DNA from: Saxidomus purpurata
Taxonomy: Eukaryota > Mollusca > Bivalvia > Venerida > Veneridae
NCBI GenBank assembly: GCA_022818135.1
Contig: JAFMSR010000018.1
Span: forward strand, 470,051 to 534,050
DNA length: 64,000 nt
Reading direction: 5' to 3'
Below are positions 48,001 to 59,013 of this stretch, in pieces (the first letter of the stretch is position 1; each line of letters opens with the position of its first letter). Below the pieces are notes generated by a model that was not told the origin of the DNA, did not search any database, and saw only the letters and a program-made list of their open reading frames with translations. The translations under genes were made by a program, and so were the position numbers.

Positions 48001-49630
48001 TGTCAAAGGTCTGTTAAAAAGCATGTAACATTAACTTGTTATTATTTTCTTTTTTATCCTCAGAATTCCTGTAAAAGTAACTTTTGAACTAAATGAATAT
48101 CTTAAACAGTTTTTGAGAAATGCTATTTTTGTACCCCTAGCCCTATATTGGCATATTGCAATATACAATTGTAGTCAGTTTTTTTTTCAGTTTAATTATA
48201 TTATTAGTATAAGCGTGTTTTGAAAGGACAATGTCAGCAATGATAACAGTCGAAAAGGAAGACATAATGCAGCTTCACTAGACTAACTTTGAAGAATGAG
48301 GGTGATCTGATATATTACTATTTACCAACCATGAAAGAATGAATATCGAGACAGACAATGATCAATTAGTGTATTATTACATGTCAAAAACATTGTTTCT
48401 GATAAACGTATATAACTGATCAGCTCTAACTTATAGTACTAGAATGTTTCAAAGGAAAAATGTTATTAATGCGTACAGGTCAGAAAGCTTTGTACATTCA
48501 GAACCTCTCACGCTAAATATGCAGCTTTAGGTAGAGGAAAAAGAAATATGTTGTTTAGAAGTTTTAACCGCAGACATAAAATACGCAGAATATTAAATTT
48601 TGGTATGATATACCAGAGAGAAGCGTCAGTATTTGTAGTTCAATGATACTGAATTAAATTTAATAAATTTCTATTGACTATGTATTTCAAACACATTGGA
48701 TCTTAAATGGCGTATTATGTATTTAATCATTCTAAAATGAATGCTTAAAGATTAAATATGAAACAAATTAAGATCTATTGTATAGACAGTTGAAATTCCT
48801 TTTTCTTTTTTATAAAGAAAACAACATTTATCACGCAGTTAACGTGTAACAGTTGTATTAGTATTTTCCTTGTACATGTTTATTACTTCGGCAAATGTTA
48901 TTTTGATAGGTAGACAACTAGATGCAGTATACATTCTGCAAATGCGTTTGAAACATTGAACAATCATTTACGTTTCTGACCTGAACTGTCAAGTCGTTTT
49001 CCAGAGAACGTCGTACAATAATCAATTAATAACCAAAAACCAAAATTAATGACGCAGAAATAAAGTCTGCAGAAATAAAAAACATACTTCGTTTAAACAA
49101 AAATAGCCACTTATACGGTATTATGACAAAAGAAGGTCCTGCAATTTTCAGTTACTTTAATTCAATTTATTATATGTTATTTTATACTAACTTGAAAACT
49201 GTTGATCTCTATTTACAAAAAACTTAAAACAAATGTATACTACTTCGAGAAGATGCGGTTTCAATCAAATTGCATTTGTAAAAATAAAGTAATTGCTAAT
49301 TAATACATTTTCTTACACATTTTAAGACATCGTCTGAAATTAAGTTTATTACTGGCAAAAAAACTGGTATATATTTCTCTGTATAATCTATTTAAAAGTA
49401 AACTAATCTTCTTCGGAAGCAATAGTACAAATTTAAGTTGATAGAAAATAAAATGTATTGTGCATCAGAAATGAGGTCAACGGAGGCTGGGGGGGGACTT
49501 TTCTCATTAATTCTTTTTAAAACGCTGGACGGGATTAAGTATCAGTTCACCAGAGACGCTTGTTTCATTCTGTTTTTGAGAGTGAGTTAAAATACTTTAC
49601 TGGCGGCACTAAAACATTATTTTAATGTAC
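42016..49630. other. Sulfotransferase intron 1
   Basis: AT-rich, no other gene supported. It contains the inverted repeat at 45838-45975, low-complexity ATTGA/TGAAT-rich sequence at 47220-47350, and GTGC then AACG microsatellites at 47355-47400. No domain signature in any of the short ORFs. Confidence 0.5.
45838..46205. mobile_element. MITE-like hairpin element
   Basis: 45838-45905 and 45908-45975 are near-perfect inverted arms: CCCTGTATTTTATCGTTGAA, TAAAATATAGTCAG, TTTGGATGCG and ATTAAATCAC mirror each other around a GTGCGTAGCAC centre. A second short inverted pair (GCTGTATTTTATCG..) occurs at 46150-46190. No ORF. Confidence 0.6.
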
Positions 49631-50060
49631 CTGTCATTTGTTGTATGAGATGTCTAGTCCATGTATTTCCAGAACCTGGGAAACTTACTAATCCTGTTAA
49701 AGGTAGGTCTGTTTCAGACATTTTTACGTCCTTTTTACTACAGCTACATTTGTCACCGAAATACGAACTTTTACTTCCATCTCCCTCGTGTACTGTCCCT
49801 GGTTGTACATTTTCGATATTTGTTTCAGTGGATTTCTCCTGCTTTGGTGCAGATTGTTGTAATGAAAACCCGTCTACAGAAAGCTTTTTATCTATTATCA
49901 ACGTAATTTCCGATGCATTCAAAGGATATTTATTCATTTTAAACCGTATTGGTTGAGCTTCCTCTCTGTTTTCATAATAATACAAGTGCAAACTAAATAT
50001 AGAAAAGAATAATAACAGCAATGCAAAAATTGCAAACAGGTATCTGGACCTACACGACAT
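49631..50060 (-). CDS. Sulfotransferase exon 1: signal anchor, stem, PAPS-binding loop
   Basis: The Met at 50060 starts MSCRSRYLFAIFALLLLFF, with Arg residues before a hydrophobic helix (residues about 8-27): a type II signal anchor. A Ser/Lys-rich stem follows, with a CSCSK cluster near residue 105. The exon ends with SFPGSGNTWTRHL (residues 126-138), the 5'-phosphosulfate-binding loop of PAPS sulfotransferases. The donor reads ACAG|GTACATTAA, leaving one base of the last codon. The Met chosen is the first in frame. This exon lies about 1 kb from the telomere-repeat block. Confidence 0.8.
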
Positions 50061-51016
50061 ATCAACGAGTTATGCTTTAAAGTTTCAGAATGGTCCGTGG
50101 CGTATGTCAAAAATACATTAATAAAATAAAGTTTGTCTCTCTAATAAGGAAGTTTATACCTATACACTCATTGAAGTAGAATATTAACTTTGCTACGTTT
50201 AAGATATTTCCTTATACTTTCCAACACACAAGGATCAAATAATATGAGTTGTATTATTATATAACGACATGCAAAGTCCATGTTTAAACCCCTCTGGACC
50301 AAGGACAAGTTCCACATTAGTCGGTCATTGGTTTTTGGTGTATTCTCCTAAACTCCTGCACGGATTTTCAAGAAAACATGATTCAAAAGCTCTTATGCAT
50401 CACTTTTTGTGTTCTTTCCTACACCTCTAGGATTTAAATGATGTTTTATTCAAATGCACATCTTATCAAGACAACATGCCGTAGTCATGTTCCGACACTA
50501 CCGCTAAAGTTCAATGTCACATTTAGGGGCCATTGGTTGTTCTTGTTCACTCCATAACTCGTAACAATTTAAAAGATTTTCGTGAAAGCCGAGTCAACTA
50601 TTCGTCTCAAGACAGTGTGTCTTTCGTTTTCATATTTCTCTTAAGACGGTCTTGAATTACAGCTAACAAATCCTCTGTCGTCTATTTTATTTTATACGAT
50701 TTCAATAAAGTTTTCTATTATGGAGGGATGATATAACACTAATCAGAATTTATAGAAAATCTACAATGATATTATATGGTTGTAGAGTGTGTATTAGGGG
50801 TTTCTTAGTGTGAAAATATTTGTTTTATGTCACTAAGAGACGATATTAGCTTGTTTTTTCTAATCTACGAAATAACATATCTACTATCTATAACAGACTT
50901 CTATATTTACCCCTATATATTTCTACTAACTATAGTGCGTTCTACAGCCATTGACAGTGTAGAGTCTGAACCCCACATTCTTCCTGTTGCGAGTTACGCT
51001 TTATTTCGTTCAGAAG
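50061..51016. other. 5' flank of the sulfotransferase gene
   Basis: Promoter region by position; no convincing core element seen. 50290-50640 contains two degenerate direct repeats about 200 bp long (TTAGTCGGTCATTGG / TTTAGGGGCCATTGG; AACTCCTGCACGGATTTTCA / TAACTCGTAACAATTTAAAA). Confidence 0.4.
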
Positions 51017-51103
51017 TTAGGGTTAGGGTTAGGGTTTTTGGTTAGGGTTAGGGTTAGGGTTTAGGGGTTAGGGTTAGGGTTAGGGTTAGGGTTAGGGTTA
51101 GGG

Positions 51104-51144
<41 letters not shown>

Positions 51145-51153
51145 GGTTAGGGG
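51017..51153 (+). repeat. Interstitial TTAGGG telomere-type repeats
   Basis: About 22 TTAGGG units with a few length variants (TTTAGGG, TTAGGGG, one TTTTTGG). The G-rich strand is the plus strand, so the array points to the right as at a right chromosome end, but more sequence follows. Confidence 0.95.
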
Positions 51154-51679
51154 TAAAGACATTGTCAACGAAGGTCCGTCGTAACTGTCCCCCTAAATTT
51201 TATAGTCCCGTGGTTAAAGTCCTCGGAGTACGGCAGCGTCCTCACGAAAGTCCTAGGGTTAGGCCCTTACGCTGTAATGTGTTTGGCAAGGGCCTCCTTG
51301 CAGCTAAAAACACTTAGTTTATCGAAAAGTTGCGAAAGTCCCTGGCGATTTTTGCAAGGGGCATAACCAATGGTATACTCGAAACGTGGTTGTACGAGTT
51401 TTTTCCCTTGACTGATGTCGTAATAGTCCTTAGGGCTGGGCTTGCCAAAGGCCTTGGTCTGTTTTGGTGTTGGCAGATGTCACCATAGTCCTTTGTCAGG
51501 GCTTTCGAAAGGCCCTGGTCTGGGTGACGGGAGGAGTCGGGGTGATACCACGAAAGGCCTCTACCCAAAGACCCTCTGAAGTAAGCTTCAATACTTTGCA
51601 TTTTGACTGTAATGACTACCGTTCGAAGAGATAACGACAGGCCCCTACCTAAAGGCCCTATGAAGTAATCTTGAGTTAA
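51154..51679. repeat. Degenerate satellite next to the telomere repeats
   Basis: It is GC-richer than its surroundings. CTACC-AAAG-CCCT-TGAAGTAA recurs 85 bp apart (51549, 51634), and CCAAAGGCC-TGGTCTG / CGAAAGGCCCTGGTCTG about 65 bp apart (51448, 51510). The minus-strand open frame here is only a product of the repeat. Confidence 0.6.
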
Positions 51680-52179
51680 NNNNNNNNNNNNNNNNNNNNN
51701 NNNNNNNNNNNNNNNNNNNNNNNNNNNNNNNNNNNNNNNNNNNNNNNNNNNNNNNNNNNNNNNNNNNNNNNNNNNNNNNNNNNNNNNNNNNNNNNNNNNN
51801 NNNNNNNNNNNNNNNNNNNNNNNNNNNNNNNNNNNNNNNNNNNNNNNNNNNNNNNNNNNNNNNNNNNNNNNNNNNNNNNNNNNNNNNNNNNNNNNNNNNN
51901 NNNNNNNNNNNNNNNNNNNNNNNNNNNNNNNNNNNNNNNNNNNNNNNNNNNNNNNNNNNNNNNNNNNNNNNNNNNNNNNNNNNNNNNNNNNNNNNNNNNN
52001 NNNNNNNNNNNNNNNNNNNNNNNNNNNNNNNNNNNNNNNNNNNNNNNNNNNNNNNNNNNNNNNNNNNNNNNNNNNNNNNNNNNNNNNNNNNNNNNNNNNN
52101 NNNNNNNNNNNNNNNNNNNNNNNNNNNNNNNNNNNNNNNNNNNNNNNNNNNNNNNNNNNNNNNNNNNNNNNNNNNNNNN
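51680..52179. other. Assembly gap, 500 N
   Basis: Exactly 500 undefined bases, the size commonly used for a scaffolding join of unknown length. Confidence 0.99.
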
Positions 52180-52884
52180 CTATTTGCACGAGTTGTACAT
52201 GAAATGTGACAACTCAGTCATGTGATCATATAATATCAGGTGACTTCTATTTATATATTCTCTTAGTAACTAATAGTGTGTAAAGGAAATCATAACATAA
52301 CAACTGGTGATAGGTTTATTTGTAACACCTGATTAAATATCTCACCCTTTCTCATGTTTGGGGGAATTTTAAGTTCACACAGTTGGCCAGATACAAAGCT
52401 AGAGTGAAGATGTAGCTTTTCTAGCTACATCTATTTAATTCTTCAACAGTTGTATTTTACAGATCAGGTAAATCCAGGTTTTCCCTTGTCCCAATCCCCT
52501 TGGCTTGTCCATCAATATCAGTTATTAATTAATTTAGTAATTTAAACATTTGGTTAAATTCCTTTTACCCAAATCTTGTTTACAATTAATAACTGTTACT
52601 ATCTTGAAGTAATTTATGTTTCTACTTAAGTAAAGTCTGACCCAAATTATTGTTGTGAAATAATTTGCTTTTGCTTTTAGTTGCTTTTATATGTTTTTAT
52701 TTGCTTTAATGCTTATTCTTGTTTTCTTGTATCTGTAGGATACCCTTTTTAGTCACAATGACTTAAGGACCTACAAAGGAAATATTGATAAATATAAATA
52801 TAGAAACTACTTGCATATTATTTCCTTGTGACCTACCCTCAGGGAGAGAGAGATACATATAACTAAAATATACCAACGGTCACA
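52180..52884 (+). repeat. 5' LTR (5' end missing in gap)
   Basis: Matches the 3' LTR from its base 42 onward. Ends CCAACGGTCACA. The segment about 52541-52845 has no counterpart in the 3' LTR, where a homopolymer stands instead. Confidence 0.9.
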
Positions 52885-52905
52885 ATGGTTTGTGGGTGTC
52901 CTATC
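52885..52905 (+). promoter_or_regulatory. Primer-binding site, candidate
   Basis: One base after the LTR end, TGGTTTGTGGGTGTCC begins with the TGG complementary to a tRNA CCA end. The tRNA is not identified. Confidence 0.5.
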
Positions 52906-54099
<1,194 letters not shown>

Positions 54100-54453
54100 A
54101 TGTCAGTAGGTAAGCTGCAGAAATATGTAGATAGGCCTTTCGAATTCAATGGTGTTTTGAATTCACAGCCAATACTTCTGTCAGACAGCAAAGGCAGTTA
54201 TATACATTCAAACTTTAATTTCTTTAAAAGAAATGGTTTAAATTTTGAATTTGTATACCGTGGCGGTGCCAGACTTGGAGACCAGTACCAGTGGCTAGTT
54301 AAAAACTTGCACAAGAAAGTGAATATATATAGATGTGTTACACTCTGTATATGGTTAGGTACTTGTTATCTCACATGCCGCATTAATGGTACAAAATTTA
54401 TTACTCTGAGACATTCATCAGATTCTCAATGTCATTCTTACATGGTTTACTGA

Positions 54454-54530
54454 GCCCGGTTCCTTTATGTGTTTTGTCCTCGTGTGTTTGCTTTGTAGTT
54501 GGTTGTGGTGTGGGTGGTTTCGGATTTTGT

Positions 54531-54580
<50 letters not shown>

Positions 54581-54643
54581 GTTTGGGGGGGGGGGGGGGG
54601 GGGTTTGGGGGGGGGGGGTTTTGGTACGTGGCATTCCTGTTGC
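54454..54643 (+). mobile_element. LINE-T insertion, 190 bp, with 7-bp target duplication
   Basis: TTACTGA at 54447-54453 and 54644-54650. The insert shares GTTTTGTCCTCGTGTGTTTG and TTGGTACGTGGCATTCC with the 60197-61346 copy; between them the GT microsatellite and its 3' neighbour are replaced by G runs (54531-54579 and later). Confidence 0.85.
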
Positions 54644-54786
54644 TTACTGATTCAAGAATATATTCATTTTCTATCCAGATTTCCATCTGTTAAAGTAGTT
54701 TGGCTGGAAATACCGCCATATTCTATTTGAAATTGGAGTAAGAGTCGTTTTCACTCTAGTCCAGAGGAATTTAGGGATCAAGACTT

Positions 54787-54820
54787 GCATTCCCTTTGAT
54801 ATTATTTTTGTTTTGATTTT
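54787..54820 (+). mobile_element. LINE-T micro-insertion, about 34 bp
   Basis: GCATTCCCTTTGATATTATT and a T-rich end interrupt the SGNH-like ORF between QDL and DES. The sequence is the extreme 3' tail of LINE-T with one GTT missing. Confidence 0.7.
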
Positions 54821-55377
54821 AGATGAAAGTATTGCCTTGATCAATGACTATTTAAGGTCGGCCAACCAGTTACATGGTGTTACATCCTTTCGTTTCAGAG
54901 CTGATCTTTTACATTACAGGAAATCTAGGTCTAGAACAAGTAGAAGTTCAGTGAACTTTAAAATGTACAAGGACGGTATTCATCCAGGTTTTGTTTTGTC
55001 AAAATACTGGGCAAGGCGTTTTGCACAAAGGGCAATTGTTGACTGTTCTTAGTGTTTTTGTCTGAGTGGTGTCAGGGTGTAGCAGGAGACATGTAGGTAG
55101 GGATTGACCCAATCACTGTACCGGCTGCATTCTTGATTCTTTTTCAGATACTAATACTGACTGTGTTAGCACTGTCCAGAAACTCATATTAAGCCTTTTA
55201 GTATCACACCGTGTGGTTTTTATAAAGTTGTTTGTATTGTTATTATTTCACTTTCAAGTTAAGGTGAACTTTGTTGTGTACAAGTCACTTTTGTAACAAT
55301 TGTTTTGTTACATTTGTTTAGTTGTGTAAGTGACACATTGGTGTTGTTGTGTACATTGGTGTGTTTTCGTGGTCATA

Positions 55378-56755
55378 ATGTCTGATTCTCAGGGTGCTAC
55401 AGGTGCTCCTGATGACATCCCGTCTAATGCTTCTTTAGGTAAAGTTATTTCAGACATTAATAGTGGTCAGATTTATAGAGTTATTCCTAAATCGGAATAT
55501 GATCAATTTTTGCAATTTCAGAAGTACCATCCTTTACAAAGTACTCCTCCTGTAAATTTTTCTCCTCTGGTAGGTAGAGGTAGGGGTATAGGATTGAGTC
55601 CTGTAAAGGATCAAGTAGGTACAGATTCATGTAGAGGTGCTAGTTTATTTAACCAGCCACATGTGAATAAATCAACTCATAGTTTGTTTCATCATGATAC
55701 AAAAGTTAAAGTACCTGTAGATGAACCAAAACATAGTTTGTTTCTACATGATACAATGGTTAAAGTACCTGTAGATTCATGTCCTCCCAAGAGAGACATT
55801 CTAAACTGTTCTTGGAACACCGTATATTTCTAAGTTACCAGCATTTAGTGGTTCAGAGGATTTACCTAAGGGTGAGATTAGCTATAACATATGGCAGTTT
55901 GAGGTCAAATGTTTAGTTAGTGACTGTCATATATCAGAAACATTAGTTCTGAAGTCCATAAGAAACTCTTTAAAGGGTCAAGCTCGATCTATGTTAGTTT
56001 CTGTTGGAGAACATGCTACACCCTTAGCTATTTTACATAAATTAGATGCTTTTTATGGAAATGTAGAAAGTGGTGAGGACTTAATGCAGTCATTTTACAA
56101 TGATTGTCAAAAGGCATCCGAATCTATTGTGAGTTATGGTGTTCGCCTTGAAGAAACTTTATCAAGGGCAGTTCAAAAAGGTCATATTGATGAAGTTCTG
56201 ATCTTTGCGAAAGATTTTATGCTCCGTAACAAGTTATGGACTGGCTTGAGTAATAAAGATTTAAAGAGGACTACTCACCACTTGTACAATAATATAAAGG
56301 ATTTTCAGTCTTTACTTAGGGAAATTAGAAAAATAGAGCAGCAAGAGTTAGCAAGTGTTAGCAACTCTAGCACTCCAAAACCTAAGGTAGTACAGCAGCA
56401 TAGTACATGTAGTCAGGTTTATAATAATCTGATTCTAATACTCTTGTTTTAACACAGCTTCAAGAGCTTATGAGTAGAATGAAGGTGTTAGAGAGTAAAT
56501 GGAGTCTTCTTTAGTAAGCAACTCAAACTCTCAGTCAACAGGTACAAGTAAATCTGACCAACAATCCTACAACAAAGGTAGAGGTAGTGATAATAGTAGG
56601 GATATGTACAATAACCCTGGTCAAACTAGAAGTCGTAGAGGTTACGGCAGAGGTTACGGTAGAGGTTTTAGTAGGAGGGGAAACAGTAGAGGTAGTACTG
56701 GCGGCCGTGGTAATACTTCTGCTGGTTCACAAAATGCAACTGATCATTTAAACTA
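55378..56755 (+). pseudogene. Gypsy gag, RGG-type C terminus, two frameshifts
   Basis: MSDSQGATGAPDDIPSNASL starts the frame after a 300-bp spacer. An N-terminal linker has two copies of a HSLF-HDTKVKVPVD segment. After a frameshift near 55810 the capsid part reads KLPAFSGSEDLPKGEISYNI, LVLKSIRNSLKGQARSMLVS, YGVRLEETLSRAV and LREIRKIEQQEL, the Gag capsid pattern shared with Arc/PNMA-type domains. After another frameshift near 56430 comes a Ser/Asn-rich tail and an Arg/Gly segment (RGYGRGYGRGFSRRG). No CCHC zinc knuckle is found. Confidence 0.75.
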
Positions 56756-56806
56756 GGAAGTTCTTCTGTTGTAGGGCAAACAGAAGAACAACACTTCACG
56801 GAGTCA

Positions 56807-57535
56807 ATGCAGAGCCCAAAATGTAATATTGAATATGCAAAAGTAGATAGTACAAAATCTACTGTTTTAAATAGAATGGATGGTTCTTCCAATGTTAGTT
56901 CTATCACTGGTTGTGGTGTAGAAATAAATGGGTTAATAGACACAGGTTCTATGATCACTACAATTTCAGAAGAATTTTATCATACACTTAAACCTTTGCT
57001 TGTTTTACATGACATAGCCGATTTTGGTTTGACAGTTGAAAGTGCCACAGGTGCACAGTTACATTACAAAGGTTACATTGAGGCGGATATTTCTGTCCCA
57101 TTTTTAAACAGTGGTTCTTTTTGCATACCAGTATTAGTTGTTCCTACTACAGAGTATGGTAACAAAGTTCCTTCAATTGTAGGCACAAATTTGATCAGGT
57201 TGTGTAAAGCGTGTGGTGTACATTGTAGTATACCAGAAGAATGGCAAACTGCTATGGATAGTTTAGATGGTAGTATACCTGTTAAAACTACAAACAATTA
57301 TGCTATCAGAATACAACCAAATGAGGTCAAAACTATTCATGGTTTTGTTAGAAAGGTAGATGACACTGAATCAGCAGTCACCGAACATACTGATGCTGCC
57401 CTATCAGGTGGTCTTACCATATGCCAAAGATTTGTTTGTTTAAAGTCTTCTGGTAGTACTGTTAGAGTACCTGTCAGGGTTTGTAACCTTTCTGCCAAGG
57501 TAGTTGATTCATGGAATCCTTCTTCGTCAACATAA
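56807..57535 (+). CDS. Gypsy aspartic protease region of pol
   Basis: Open frame of 242 codons. EINGLIDTGSMITTISEEFY holds the retropepsin catalytic Asp45 (DTG). The flap and second hydrophobic block (FCIPVLVVPT, PSIVGTNLIR, the latter with the usual hydrophobic-hydrophobic-G pattern) follow at expected distances. The C-terminal part, up to VDSWNPSSST, links to RT. A stop at 57533-57535 separates it from the RT frame; in an intact copy these would probably be one polyprotein. Confidence 0.75.
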   Translation: MQSPKCNIEYAKVDSTKSTVLNRMDGSSNVSSITGCGVEINGLIDTGSMITTISEEFYHTLKPLLVLHDIADFGLTVESATGAQLHYKGYIEADISVPFLNSGSFCIPVLVVPTTEYGNKVPSIVGTNLIRLCKACGVHCSIPEEWQTAMDSLDGSIPVKTTNNYAIRIQPNEVKTIHGFVRKVDDTESAVTEHTDAALSGGLTICQRFVCLKSSGSTVRVPVRVCNLSAKVVDSWNPSSST

Positions 57536-57562
57536 ACATCATCATCTCCTGAAACTTCACAA

Positions 57563-58973
57563 TTGGAGGAGATGGGCGTTAAAATAGATAAGGACAATTT
57601 AACTCCAGATCAGTTGCTAAGAGTTAAGCAAGTTCTAGGAAATTGGTCACATATTTTTTCTTCTGGTTTAACAGATTTAGGAAGAGCAAATATCGTTCAG
57701 CATGAAATCAAATTGTCTGACGATACTCCATTCAAAGATGCATACCGGAGAATACCTCCAGGTATGATAGAAGAAGTCAGGCAGCATTTGAAAGAAATGC
57801 TTGAAGCTGATGCAATTAGACCTTCCAGTAGTCCGTTTTCTTCTAATGTTGTTCTGGTTAGAAAGTTAAACAATAGGACTATTAAGGATGCATACACATT
57901 ACCTAGAATAGATGATACTATAGACAGGTTAATAGGTTTTAGGTACTTTTCTAAATTAGATCTGCGTAGTGGTTATTGGCAGGTAGAAGTGAAGGAAGAG
58001 CATAAGTACAAAACTGCATTTAATGTTGGAAATCTTGGTTTTTATGAATGTAATAGGATGGCTTTTGGTTTAACTAATGCCCCTGCAACATTCCAACGGC
58101 TAATGGAACAGTGTATGGGAGATTTAAATTTGAAAGAATGTCTAATTTTTCTAAACGATATTCTTATTTATTCCCAAACTTTCACGTTAGAACACGTTAG
58201 CAGATTGGAAGCAGTTTTTGATAGGTTAGACCAACATGGTTTAAAACTTAAACCTAGCAAATGTGAACTTTTCAAGACTAGTGTTACTTATCTAGGTCAT
58301 GTAGTCAGTCGGGATGGCATAGCAACTGACCCTGAGAAAATTAGTGCTTTGGTTACTTGGCCCACTCCCAAAAATATCAAAGAACTACGTTCATTCCTTG
58401 GTTTTACTGGTTACTATAGGAAATTTGTTAAGGATTACTCCCAGCTGGCAAAGCCACTAAATGACTTGTTAACAGGTATTCCTACTAAAATGAAGGGTAG
58501 CCGTAAACAAAACCAGAAAGATTGGCATTGGGGAGAAGCGCAGGATAATGCAGTTAAAAGTCTGAAGGAAACACTTTCTTCACCTATTTTGGCATATGCT
58601 GATTATGATAAGCCCTTTGTTCTAAATATAGATGCGTCAGGTCAAGGTCTTGGTGCTGTATTGTATCAGCTCCAGGATGGTAAAGAGCGTGTCATTGCTT
58701 ATGCCAGTCGTTGTTTGAAGGGGGGCGAGAAAAATTATCCTGCGCATAAACTTGAATTCTTGTGTTTAAAATGGGCCGTTTCAGAAAAATTTCATGATTA
58801 TCTCTACGGAAATATTTTCCAAGTGAACACAGATAATAATCCGTTGACATATGCTTTTACAACAGCAAATCTTGATGCCACTGGGCATCGCTGGCTGGCA
58901 GATCTAGGTAATTACAATTTTACAGTTCATTACAAAACTGGGAAATCAAACAAGATGTAGACGGACTTTCCCG
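57563..58973 (+). pseudogene. Gypsy reverse transcriptase and RNase H, RT active site mutated
   Basis: Frame of 465 codons. RT landmarks: YRRIPPGMIEEVRQHLKEML, SSPFSSNVVLVRK, FSKLDLRSGYWQVEV (catalytic Asp), MAFGLTNAPATFQRLM, and CLIFLNDILIYS, where the expected F/Y-L-D-D has Asn (residue 198, codon AAC at 58154-58156). LGHVVSRDGIATDPEKISAL, LRSFLGFTGYYRKF and the thumb follow. RNase H: VLNIDASGQGLGAVL, KLEFLCLKWAV, VNTDNNPLTY. A frameshift near 58950 stops the frame; the next frame continues DVDGLSRRPQ, the normal RT-integrase junction. Confidence 0.85.
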
Positions 58974-59013
58974 TAGACCACAAGTTGAGCCCAAAGTCAT
59001 TCAGTTCTCTGAA

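Larger units (their letters stand above)
22138..50060 (-). other. Host gene: WSCD-type sulfotransferase, three coding exons
   Basis: Exons at 49631-50060, 41779-42015 and 22138-22523 join in phase into about 350 codons (430 + 237 + 386 nt = 1053, including the stop). The product has a short cytosolic N terminus, one signal-anchor helix, a lumenal stem and a sulfotransferase domain, as in Golgi type II enzymes that transfer sulfate from PAPS to glycans. The best family match I can make by eye is the sulfotransferase half of WSC-domain-containing proteins, here without WSC domains. Substrate unknown. Introns of about 7.6 and 19.3 kb hold the Ngaro-like element, a LINE, foldbacks and satellites. 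Additional 5' UTR exons cannot be excluded. Confidence 0.75.
54100..55052 (+). pseudogene. SGNH-like ORF of the gypsy element, broken by two LINE-T insertions
   Basis: MSVGKLQKYVDRPFEFNGVL leads to ILLSDSKGSYI (block I-like, Ser in SDSKG), then YRGGARLGDQ (Gly-rich, block II-like) and CIWLGTCYLT (block III-like). Insertion 54454-54643 follows, flanked by TTACTGA on both sides. The frame resumes as EYIHFLSRFPSVKVVWLEIP and is broken again at 54787-54820. The rest, DESIALINDYLRSANQL, ends with YKDGIHPGFVLSKYW: Asp-x-x-His, block V. Spacing of the blocks agrees with an SGNH hydrolase fold of about 230 residues. It lies between the PBS and gag on the sense strand, so it looks element-borne. Fold assignment from motifs only. 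Confidence 0.6.

Noticed and set aside
51017..51153. True chromosome end
   Set aside because: The array is short and followed by other sequence; left open as a possible misjoin instead.
51314..52189. 291-codon minus-strand frame
   Set aside because: Mostly N gap plus degenerate satellite.
54401..54730. Poly-Gly and poly-Pro frames
   Set aside because: Products of G runs in the LINE-T insertion.
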